In this document: positions 32,840-40,266 of the stretch, piece by piece | Layout of the letters: each line of letters starts with the position of its first letter | Numbering within the stretch: position 1 is the first letter of the stretch | Source of the DNA: an uncultured Akkermansia sp. | GTDB taxonomy: Bacteria; Verrucomicrobiota; Verrucomicrobiia; Verrucomicrobiales; Akkermansiaceae | Length of the DNA: 40,266 nucleotides | Direction of reading: 5' to 3' | Assembly (NCBI GenBank): GCA_949296365.1 | Contig: CASFPZ010000022.1 | Coordinates: forward strand, 1-40,266 | Program-made: the position numbers and the translations under genes | Notes under the pieces: generated by a model | Told to the model about the DNA's origin: nothing | The model's input: the letters and a program-made list of their open reading frames with translations, nothing else | Databases searched by the model: none

Positions 32840-33559
32840 CTAAAGTTTGCCGAAACGGCGTTGACGTCTGGAATAATCTTGAAGTGCTTCGAGCATGTCG
32901 TTGCGTGAAAAATCAGGCCAGAGGGTTGGCGTTACGTGGATCTCAGAATAACTGATCTGCCAGAGAAGGAAATTAGAAATTCGGTTTTCTCCTGAAGTGC
33001 GGATGAGCAAATCGGGATCTGGCATGCCAGCTGTGTCTAAATGCGAGGCAAACAACTCTTCTGTAATATCATCGGGACTTATGACTCCATCCCGAACTTC
33101 TTGAGCAAGGCTTTTCGCTGCTTGCAGAATCTCATCTCGTGCGCCATATGAAATGGCTAACACGAGGTTGAGTCGAGTGTTGCCGGAGGTTTCGTCAATG
33201 GTTTTCTGAAGAATTTTGCGTGTGCGGGCGGGTAAACGTTCCAGGTTGCCTATAGCAAAAAGGCGAATGTTTTTCTCCATCAACGTGGATAATTCCTTTT
33301 GGAGGAATTCACTCAACATCGCCATTAGCGTTTCTACTTCCAGTCGTGGGCGTTTCCAGTTTTCAGAAGAAAAGGCATATAACGTTAGCCAAGGAATGCC
33401 ACATTCAATACAAACATCCAGGCAACATCTTACTGCCTCAGCTCCAGCTCTGTGCCCTCTGTATCGCGGCATGCCGCGCATTTTAGCCCACCGCCCATTT
33501 CCGTCCATGATGCAAGCAACATGGCGTGGCAGATTTTCTGGGATAGAAGAGGTATCCAT
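32840..33559 (-). CDS. uppS: Undecaprenyl diphosphate synthase
   Basis: The product is 239 residues. It builds C55 undecaprenyl diphosphate, the carrier for peptidoglycan and other wall polymers. Motifs: HVACIMDGNGRWAKMRG (D19), RGHRAGAEAVRCCL, TLYAFSSENWKRP, and the basic/aromatic RTSGENRISNFLLWQISYSEIHVT. Start ATG 33559 is well placed. The 14-nt gap to the guanylyltransferase gene suggests co-transcription. Confidence 0.96.
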   Translation of the reverse strand: MDTSSIPENLPRHVACIMDGNGRWAKMRGMPRYRGHRAGAEAVRCCLDVCIECGIPWLTLYAFSSENWKRPRLEVETLMAMLSEFLQKELSTLMEKNIRLFAIGNLERLPARTRKILQKTIDETSGNTRLNLVLAISYGARDEILQAAKSLAQEVRDGVISPDDITEELFASHLDTAGMPDPDLLIRTSGENRISNFLLWQISYSEIHVTPTLWPDFSRNDMLEALQDYSRRQRRFGKL

Positions 33560-33621
33560 GGAAATATGTGTTAGAGAATGGTCGAGTTTGATGTCTTTCG
33601 TGCGTGCTGTATGTGGGGGGG

Positions 33622-33641
33622 AAAAAAGGATTGATTAATCC
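33622..33641 (-). terminator. Short hairpin with T6 after the topoisomerase gene
   Basis: On the minus strand GGATT (33641-33637) and AATCC (33632-33628) form a 5-bp stem with a 4-nt loop, followed directly by six T. The parE stop codon is at the stem. The stem is short and AT-rich, so it may be a weak terminator or attenuator between parE and uppS. Confidence 0.35.
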
Positions 33642-35476
33642 CGTGCAGGATCAGATTCAATGCGTAAATTGTGAACAATAAATTCCTGTCGTTCCGGGGT
33701 GTTGTCTCCCATGTAGAATGACAGAATGCGTTTAATGCGATGAGAATCGTCTAGTTGTACTTTATCGAGCCGAATATTGTCTCCGATAAAATATTTAAAT
33801 TCATCCGGCGAAATCTCTCCCAGTCCTTTGAATCGGGTGATTTCTGGGTTTCGGCCTAGTTCGGCAATCGCGGTTTCGCGTTCGGCTTCGGTATAACAGT
33901 AACGTGTCGTTTTTTTGTTGCGCACGCGAAAAAGGGGGGTCTGGAGGATGTACAGATGGCCTTCTCTCAAGAGCTCCGGGAAGTACATGATGAAGAAAGT
34001 CATGAGTAATGTCCTGATATGCATGCCATCCACATCGGCATCAGTAGCAATGACGACACGGTTATAGCGCAGATCTTCCAATCCATTATCAATATTAAGC
34101 GCGTGTTTGAGAAGATTAAGCTCCTCGTTTTTGAAGACTCTGTCAAGTGATTCCTTATAGGAATTTAAGGGCTTGCCGCGCAGTGAAAACACGGCTTGCG
34201 TTTCGGGATTCCGAGCTTTGGTGATGGATCCTGAGGCTGAGTTGCCTTCTGTGATAAATAGGGTGGTCGACTCTGCTTGCTTGTGTTTGGTGTTGTAATG
34301 GACTCGACAATCGCGAAGTTTCTTGTTGTAGATTTTAGCTTTTTTAGCCTGTTCTCGAGCTGGTTTCTGGATGTCAGCCAATTCTTTTCTCTTCCTTTCA
34401 GAGTCTTTGATTTTAGATTCGATGATTTTGGCTGTTTCCGGATTTTTGTGGAGGTAGTTATTGAGGTGATGGGCGATAAAATTGCCGACGAATGTACGAA
34501 TTGTTTCTCCCCCAGGAGAAATGGTATTTGACCCTAGTTTGGTCTTTGTCTGAGATTCAAAAACTGGTTCTGTAATTTTGATTGAGAGTGCTGCTACAAT
34601 GGACGAACGAATGTCGCTGGCCTCATAATTTTTTTGGTAAAAGTCGCGAAGAGTTTTAACTAGAGCTTCGCGGAAAGCTGATTGGTGGGTCCCTCCTTGC
34701 GTGGTATGCTGGCCATTGACAAAAGAATAATACGTTTCGCCATATTCGCTGCTGTGGGTAAAAGCTACTTCGATATCAGTGTCTTGTAAATGGATAATGG
34801 GATAAAGCGGTTCTTCGCTGATGGCTTCGTTAAGCAAATCAAAGAGACCGTTTTTGGACGCAAAGCGTTTGCCATTCAAATAGATGCCTAGACCTGTGTT
34901 GAGATAGGCGTAGTAACGACACATTTTTTCCACATATTCCAATTGGAAAGCAACGCTCTCCGGAAAAATAACTGGATCCGGATGAAAGGTGACTCGTGTC
35001 CCATCTGGCTCGTCTGTATCTCCTGTATAGTCCGATCCCGGAATCAGCCTCCCCTGCGCAAACTGATAACGCTGCGTCTTTGATTCGCGGTACGATTGGA
35101 TTTCAAAACGATCTGAAAGAGCATTAACTGCTTTGATGCCAACGCCATTCAAACCTACGGACTTTTTAAAAGCCTCGCTGTCGTATTTGGCTCCGGTGTT
35201 GATTTTGGAAGCACAGTCAAGCAGTTTCCCTAAAGGAATGCCCCGACCAAAATCTCGAACGCAACAAACGCCGTCCGACGCAATGTTGATATTGATCCGC
35301 TTGCCAAAACCCATAACAAATTCGTCGATAGCATTATCCAACACTTCTTTGAGAAGAACGTAAATGCCGTCGTCAGGTGAAGAACCATCTCCCAATTTCC
35401 CAATGTACATGCCTGGGCGTAGCCGGATGTGTTCTTTCCAATCTAATGTGCGAATGCTTTCTTCGTCGTAAACCAT
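33635..35476 (-). CDS. parE: DNA topoisomerase IV subunit B (GyrB/ParE-like)
   Basis: The product is 613 residues, ParE-like in length. ATPase domain: EVLDNAIDE (E44, N48), DFGRGIP, and the ATP lid [14 protein letters not shown]. Transducer domain: [18 protein letters not shown] domain: E410 in [15 protein letters not shown] and TDADVDG (D479, D481), then RFKGLGE. It relaxes and decatenates DNA with a ParC/GyrA partner; none is found within the window. The EGDSA motif reads EGNSA (N412), an unusual change. The start at 35476 is a normal ATG. Confidence 0.94.
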   Translation of the reverse strand: MVYDEESIRTLDWKEHIRLRPGMYIGKLGDGSSPDDGIYVLLKEVLDNAIDEFVMGFGKRININIASDGVCCVRDFGRGIPLGKLLDCASKINTGAKYDSEAFKKSVGLNGVGIKAVNALSDRFEIQSYRESKTQRYQFAQGRLIPGSDYTGDTDEPDGTRVTFHPDPVIFPESVAFQLEYVEKMCRYYAYLNTGLGIYLNGKRFASKNGLFDLLNEAISEEPLYPIIHLQDTDIEVAFTHSSEYGETYYSFVNGQHTTQGGTHQSAFREALVKTLRDFYQKNYEASDIRSSIVAALSIKITEPVFESQTKTKLGSNTISPGGETIRTFVGNFIAHHLNNYLHKNPETAKIIESKIKDSERKRKELADIQKPAREQAKKAKIYNKKLRDCRVHYNTKHKQAESTTLFITEGNSASGSITKARNPETQAVFSLRGKPLNSYKESLDRVFKNEELNLLKHALNIDNGLEDLRYNRVVIATDADVDGMHIRTLLMTFFIMYFPELLREGHLYILQTPLFRVRNKKTTRYCYTEAERETAIAELGRNPEITRFKGLGEISPDEFKYFIGDNIRLDKVQLDDSHRIKRILSFYMGDNTPERQEFIVHNLRIESDPARD

Positions 35477-35699
35477 GAATGGGACTGCAGAACAGAGGGA
35501 ATACTAACGGCCGACGGGGAAAAAGAGAAGAAAAATAACGTAATCCCTGACGAATCTATCCTTGTCTCTCAAACGTAACCCCGTCGTGTCGCTTCCAACT
35601 TTTTGTCTCCCCACACCGTCTATGGCGTCTTATCTATTTGTTTGTCTACGTGAGGAAATACTGAAAGGTTCCCTGGAAAGACGACGTACTCGATTAGCT

Positions 35700-37829
35700 A
35701 TGATAACGATGTCGAAACTCTTCCTGTATTCAAGGTTAATGGCTGCTTTTGGGGTTTGTTTGCCCTCGACTTTGCTTCCCGCCTTCGCTGATGAGGCTCC
35801 TCAACCTTACGGAGCTGTGCCTACGCCAGCCCAGCTGGCCTGGCACGATATGGAAATGTATGCCTTCGCGCATTTCTCAACAAATACGTTTACTGGGAAA
35901 GAATGGGGCTATGGTGATGAATCGCCGACTATTTTTAATCCGACAAACTTTGATGCCGACCAGATTGTCAATGTCTTAGCTGATGCCGGGTTCAAAGGCC
36001 TGATCGTGACTGCTAAACACCACGACGGTTTTTGTCTGTGGCCGACTAAAACGACGCGACATAGCGTTGCTTCATCTCCTTGGAAAAATGGCAAAGGCGA
36101 TGTCGTTGGTGAATTTGCCAAAGCTTGCCAAAAACGGGGAATCAAATTCGGCGTCTACTTGTCTCCTTGGGACCGAAACCATCCCGCGTATGGTACCCCG
36201 AAATATATCAGTGTTTACCGCGCCCAGCTTCGCGAACTCTTGGAAAATTACGGAGACTTGTTCGAAGTCTGGTTCGATGGCGCTAATGGTGGCGATGGGT
36301 TCTATGGGGGGAAGCGAGAAAGGCGCTCGATCGACAGAAGCACGTATTACGACTGGCCTATTACTTGGAAAATGGTTGGCGAGCTGCAACCCCATGCTGT
36401 CATCTTCTCCGATGTTGGCCCTGGTTGCCGCTGGGTTGGTAATGAACGTGGTGTTGCTGGCTATCCTTGCTGGGCTACTTATTCCCCTCGAACCTCAGAT
36501 GGTTCGTCTCCCGCTCCGGGACACTGCGATATAGGCATTTTGCCCTCAGGAACCAACGATGGCAAATTTTGGATTCCGGCAGAGGCTGATGTGTCAATTC
36601 GCCCTGGCTGGTTCTGGCGTGCTTCGGAAAATACCTATGTTCGTACCCCAGACAATTTGATGGATCTTTACTTTTGCAGTGTTGGTAGAGGGGCTTGCCT
36701 CAATTTAAATGTTCCGCCGGACCAACGTGGCTTGATCCATGAGAATGACGTCGCTTCGTTGAAGGTGTTTGGAAAACTTCTCCGACAAATGTATTCCAAA
36801 AACTATGCATCTGGCGCACGGGTACATGCTGATTCCGAACGTTCTGATAGTCCTGCCTGCAATGTCCTCAAACCTGGTCGCAAGTCATTCTGGATGGCCC
36901 AAAATGGCAGGAAAACAGGAACGCTCACGCTCGAATTGCCCGAAGAATCTGAGTGGGATGTAATCCGTCTTGCGGAACCTATCCAACTGGGGCAACGGAT
37001 TCGGCGCTTTTCCGTAGAGGTTTGGCTGGATGGCCGTTTTGTCCCTTGGGTTGAGGGATCTAGCATTGGCCCTCGCGTCCTTCTCCAAGGCTCGCTTGTC
37101 AAAACCCAAAAGATTCGGGTTCGTATCGATCAAGCCGATGCTGAACCTGCCTTGTGCGAAGTGTCCCTCTGGAAACGTCCTGTCGTGATGAAAGCGCCAA
37201 CTATGAGCCGTAATAAGGAGGGGATCATCAAACTCGCTGCGCCAGCTGGATTGACGATACGATATACCCTCGATGGTTCCGAACCTGGCCCTCAATCCCC
37301 TATCTACCGGGATCCTATCTCTCTCCCCAATGGTGGTCGTGTCGCCGCAAGATCTTTCCGCGGAATGGAAACCTCGGAGGTCGTTTCTGAAGAATTCCCT
37401 GTGGAAACTCGTTCGTGGAAAGTCATTTCGGCAGAAAATCAGGCTGCCGATCCTGCTCGGGCGATCGACGGTGATGAACGTTCCCTATGGCATACTCACG
37501 CTGCAAGCGGAGAACTGCCTCCTCCTCAGTCCATTGTTGTCGATATGGGCCGCACGATCCCGGTGGCGGCTGTCTATTATGTCCCGCGTCATGATGGTAC
37601 CTCAAGAGGCACTGTAAAATCGTACGAACTCTACTTGAGCCAAGACGGTAAACACTGGGGGAAACCTGTTGCCCAAGGAGAATTCTCGAACATCCAAGCT
37701 AATCCCGTTCGCCAAAAGATCGTTCTAGCTCAACCGATTCCTGCGCGTTTCTTTCGCTTTACCGCTAAAGACGCTGTAGAAGGCAATCATATCGTTGTTG
37801 CCGAATTGGGCGTGCAAATGGCGTACTGA
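35700..37829 (+). CDS. Secreted GH29 alpha-L-fucosidase with CHB_HEX_C and F5/8 type C domains
   Basis: Product 709 residues from ATG 35700 (or 706 from 35709); the TTG at 35562 is an artefact of an open frame. A signal peptide ends near ADE. The GH29 barrel has the substrate-binding HH in AKHHDGFCLW (about 107-108) and the nucleophile D193 in FEVWFDGANG. The C-terminal part contains a chitobiase-type domain (TIRYTLDGSEPGPQSPIY) and an F5/8 type C/CBM32-like domain (WHTHAASGELPPPQSIVVDM ... RFFRFTAKD). It should release terminal fucose from host or plant glycans, such as mucin. The acid/base residue is not safely located by eye. Confidence 0.93.
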   Translation: MITMSKLFLYSRLMAAFGVCLPSTLLPAFADEAPQPYGAVPTPAQLAWHDMEMYAFAHFSTNTFTGKEWGYGDESPTIFNPTNFDADQIVNVLADAGFKGLIVTAKHHDGFCLWPTKTTRHSVASSPWKNGKGDVVGEFAKACQKRGIKFGVYLSPWDRNHPAYGTPKYISVYRAQLRELLENYGDLFEVWFDGANGGDGFYGGKRERRSIDRSTYYDWPITWKMVGELQPHAVIFSDVGPGCRWVGNERGVAGYPCWATYSPRTSDGSSPAPGHCDIGILPSGTNDGKFWIPAEADVSIRPGWFWRASENTYVRTPDNLMDLYFCSVGRGACLNLNVPPDQRGLIHENDVASLKVFGKLLRQMYSKNYASGARVHADSERSDSPACNVLKPGRKSFWMAQNGRKTGTLTLELPEESEWDVIRLAEPIQLGQRIRRFSVEVWLDGRFVPWVEGSSIGPRVLLQGSLVKTQKIRVRIDQADAEPALCEVSLWKRPVVMKAPTMSRNKEGIIKLAAPAGLTIRYTLDGSEPGPQSPIYRDPISLPNGGRVAARSFRGMETSEVVSEEFPVETRSWKVISAENQAADPARAIDGDERSLWHTHAASGELPPPQSIVVDMGRTIPVAAVYYVPRHDGTSRGTVKSYELYLSQDGKHWGKPVAQGEFSNIQANPVRQKIVLAQPIPARFFRFTAKDAVEGNHIVVAELGVQMAY

Positions 37830-38090
37830 GAATCTTGGCTAAATTCCTCCTATCTGTTCCCTTGAGAGAGGGACACGGTGTGACTAATGGTTGCTCATGT
37901 TTCACTGTGTTCCTCCCGTTAATTGCTCCCTATGGGGGGGCGAAAAAAACATGCTGGCTTGTTGTGAATGAGAAACTATGGATTCTACTCCTAAAAAGGG
38001 GGTGTATTGACTAAAAATCAATGTCGCGTTGATCTTTTTTTGCTTCTAGAATTTTTTATATGGATTATACTAAAAATAATGTTTTTACCA

Positions 38091-39962
38091 ATGTGCCATC
38101 GCGTTTTTCGACAATTCTTCCAACTGGTTCGTTATGTGAACAGTGGAAGTGGTTCTAAGGTCGTGGCTGGTCACTGCTGTCGACTATTTAGAGTCGCCGG
38201 AAAAGTTTTATCCCCGTTATTTTTGGTTGTTTTCACGTTGTCGACTCAGGCTATGGATATGATTGATAGGTTGGTCAATCAAAGCATGTCCGGTTCTGCC
38301 TCGAGTATTTCGACTTACTGTGGAGAATACCTGAGACGCGAACTCGCGCGTGAAGAACTTAGCGAGGAACGTTTGAAATCTTTGTTGCAAGATGAGACTA
38401 TTGCTCAGTTTTGCTTTGCCAATGCGATGTGTCGGCAGATTGCTTCGGGCAAACAGAAAAAAATCCCTGCGTTCAAAGACCGGGAATTTGCGCAATTCAT
38501 TTTCAAAACTCCTGGAGTAGTCCGTGAGTTGGCTTTTTCTAGAAAGTGCAATGCGCTGGCCCTTCAGGTAATCCATCAAATCTGGTTGGAGAATGGCAAA
38601 CGCCTCGAAGGAACAGACTTGATGATGGCTCTGGGGGCTGGTCTTTCTCTCAAGGATAAAGACGATGTTAGCGATCGGCTTGGCAGAATGAAGTTTTACA
38701 GGAGTTCTCAAGAACAAGGAAAACTTTTTTCACAGTTTTCTAAACTGAAAGCATGGGAAATGGCTGTCTTGTTCCAGTCTGGCCGGAACATCGAAGAATT
38801 GGTTTGGGCCCAGGGACACACGGAATCTAAAGCCAATTTTACAGACCAAAAAGCAGGAGATACGGCATGCGGGTTTATCCCTTATAGAATGGAAAATAAA
38901 GATGGAATTTCAATCCATGCCGGTAGTCCGTTTTATGATAACAAACCGCAAACTCTGGCGATTCTTGTAGAATACGGCGGCGTTTGTGGCGCTGTTTCCA
39001 CTGCCGCCTGTGGATTTATCGTTGCAAAAGGCATCCCAGGGTATACGATCTCGCAACCCGGACACTGCGCTTTCGTCTGGAAAGGGGCGGATGGCGATTG
39101 GAAAATCGGCAATAACATCTATGGCTGGCTTTGGTCCGGCAATCTTCAAAATAATCCTGTACCCCCGTGGTCCGGTGCCCCCTATATGATTTATGCGGTC
39201 GGTCGTTTCCAGGGACACAGTAAGTTTGTCCCTTCTTGGGTGTGTGAAGAACTTGCCTATTGCTCGTCTCAAGAAAAGATCCGTCGTCTGCTATTGGAAC
39301 GTTCTGTCAAAATGTCAAAGTGGAATGTTCCTGCCTGGCTTAGTCTTGCCAAACTAAAAACGCGAAACATGGACAAAACCGCTAAGCTCGATTTTGTCTC
39401 TGAATTGTCTCAAACATTTGGCAACGAACCTGTTATTCTAACAAAACTTGTTAGTGAAGGCGTTGGATTGCAACCTGATAGAATCGGTAGCCTCAAACTG
39501 GCGGCTTTTGTATTGGGTGCAGCGAGTTCTCAGGAAGCTCAAGAAACTTACTTAAAGACGTTTGCTGCTGAAGCTAAAAAAGCGATTCCGGAAATGGCCG
39601 ATCTGTTCGACTTTACAGTAAAAACAAGGAGTAATTATTTTGAGCGTTGGGCTTCTGCCTATTCTGGTAAGAAAGTTCCTTCATCCTTTAAAAGGAAAAT
39701 GTGCTCTTTGTTAGAAAAAGCCATTCCCGATGTCTTGCGTAACGAGTCGATGCGTTATAGCCTTCTTAACGCGTATGTAGATCAGCTGATTCTGTGGAAA
39801 GATGCTAAATACCAAGAAAGGGGAATCGCTTTTTTGAAGAACTTGATACAGAACAAAAATATCGAGGCTTCAGATTTGTCTGTTGTTAAAAATTTTGGTG
39901 TGAAATTGGCTGAACAGCTTGATAGTAAAAAAGATATTGAATTTTTCCAACAAAAAAACTGA
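38091..39962 (+). CDS. Secreted transglutaminase-like cysteine protein
   Basis: The frame is open from 38007, but the region 38035-38090 is strikingly AT-rich and the true start could be ATG 38091 (623 residues), or GTG 38136 or 38163. A hydrophobic stretch (VLSPLFLVVFTLSTQA) is the probable signal peptide. The central region has the transglutaminase core: Cys at codon 38985-38987 in YGGVCGAVST, His at 39063-39065 in QPGHCAFVW, and a DWKIGN segment for the third position, a Cys-His-Asp/Asn triad pattern. It may be a peptidase or a cross-linking enzyme. Flanks are helical and unrecognised. Its start, hence N-terminus, is uncertain. Confidence 0.65.
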   Translation: MCHRVFRQFFQLVRYVNSGSGSKVVAGHCCRLFRVAGKVLSPLFLVVFTLSTQAMDMIDRLVNQSMSGSASSISTYCGEYLRRELAREELSEERLKSLLQDETIAQFCFANAMCRQIASGKQKKIPAFKDREFAQFIFKTPGVVRELAFSRKCNALALQVIHQIWLENGKRLEGTDLMMALGAGLSLKDKDDVSDRLGRMKFYRSSQEQGKLFSQFSKLKAWEMAVLFQSGRNIEELVWAQGHTESKANFTDQKAGDTACGFIPYRMENKDGISIHAGSPFYDNKPQTLAILVEYGGVCGAVSTAACGFIVAKGIPGYTISQPGHCAFVWKGADGDWKIGNNIYGWLWSGNLQNNPVPPWSGAPYMIYAVGRFQGHSKFVPSWVCEELAYCSSQEKIRRLLLERSVKMSKWNVPAWLSLAKLKTRNMDKTAKLDFVSELSQTFGNEPVILTKLVSEGVGLQPDRIGSLKLAAFVLGAASSQEAQETYLKTFAAEAKKAIPEMADLFDFTVKTRSNYFERWASAYSGKKVPSSFKRKMCSLLEKAIPDVLRNESMRYSLLNAYVDQLILWKDAKYQERGIAFLKNLIQNKNIEASDLSVVKNFGVKLAEQLDSKKDIEFFQQKN

Positions 39963-40011
39963 ACATCTTTTCCAAGATTTAACCTTATTTTCTACAAACT
40001 CTCTCGTCTCT

Positions 40012-40266
40012 ATGAAACCGCTCTCTCTTGTTGTTAAGTCGTTGTTTGTCGTCTGTACGCTTTCGTTCTGGGGGCAAGCGCAAGATTCTCCTAAAGAAAA
40101 ATCGTGCCCCGTCCTTTTTGCTACGGATGGCCTCGTCGCCTCAGATGGTTCTCTCTGGGTTGTTGGCGAACGCTCTGGCGTTTACCATGGTTGGATTAAT
40201 AAGGACGGTTCGCAAGACTGGCTCAAAGGAGATTACTACAGAGATTATCCAACTCAGACGAACAAT
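40012..40266 (+). CDS. 5' part of a secreted protein, cut by the window end
   Basis: ATG 40012 opens a frame of 85 codons that runs off the end with no stop. It begins with a signal peptide (PLSLVVKSLFVVCTLSFWGQAQ). The visible mature part (VLFATDGLVASDGSLWVVGERSGVYHGWI) has short Gly/Asp-turn strands like a beta-propeller repeat, but too little is present to say. It follows the transglutaminase-like gene by 49 nt on the same strand and may be co-transcribed with it. Confidence 0.7.
   Translation, partial: MKPLSLVVKSLFVVCTLSFWGQAQDSPKEKSCPVLFATDGLVASDGSLWVVGERSGVYHGWINKDGSQDWLKGDYYRDYPTQTNN

Noticed and set aside
37900..37960. GC-rich palindrome-like stretch CTCCCTATGGGGGG with a following A-run
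   Set aside because: The A-run would place the U-tail on the wrong side for the fucosidase transcript; pairing includes wobble only.

Overview
The window looks like chromosomal DNA of a Verrucomicrobiota-type (PVC superphylum) bacterium, possibly a gut relative of Akkermansia. This is an inference from gene content only: a planctomycete/verrucomicrobial type of envelope gene cluster, a secreted GH29 fucosidase, a HemB with aspartates in place of the zinc cysteines, many secreted proteins and lipoproteins, and few strong Shine-Dalgarno sequences. Base composition looks balanced. I see no mobile elements, CRISPR arrays, rRNA or tRNA.

Region 1 (about 248-12619, minus strand) is a tight run of nine genes for exported or membrane-anchored proteins with no obvious metabolic enzyme. 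In transcription order they are: a charged-helix secreted protein; a secreted protein with an internal duplication; a 1022-residue three-helix membrane protein resembling DUF4175 with a long coiled coil; a squalene-cyclase-like toroid protein; two secreted beta-rich paralogues; a membrane-anchored TPR protein; a pseudokinase-TM-SUMF1-like protein; and a small secreted beta protein. It is the best candidate here for an undescribed system. hemB lies just upstream on the same strand.

Region 2 (13857-24078, plus strand) carries a LolA-like periplasmic protein, a lipoprotein NodB-type polysaccharide deacetylase, a dynamin-like membrane GTPase, a GNAT acetyltransferase, a DtxR/MntR-family metal regulator, a small lipoprotein with a good sigma-70-like promoter containing palindromes, and a four-gene MacAB-TolC-like tripartite export operon (adaptor, ATPase, permease, outer-membrane lipoprotein).

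Region 3 (24134-35476, minus strand) is a run of 14 housekeeping genes with short gaps or overlaps. In transcription order: parE-like topoisomerase subunit, uppS, mannose-1-phosphate guanylyltransferase, ruvX, an ArsC/Spx-like protein, truA, an M23 peptidase, nadD, a eukaryotic-type hisA, a DUF167 gene, grpE, dnaJ, rsmE, and a gene fusing a HAD hydrolase to dihydroneopterin aldolase (FolB). The fusion and the eukaryotic-type HisA are the most notable single genes.

Region 4 (35700-40266, plus strand) holds a secreted GH29 alpha-L-fucosidase with chitobiase-C-like and F5/8-type C domains, a secreted transglutaminase-like protein, and the 5' part of a further secreted protein that runs off the window.

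Several open reading frames begin upstream of their probable start. Starts were reassigned using family alignment from memory, signal peptides, stop/start overlaps and promoter positions; uncertain ones are flagged.
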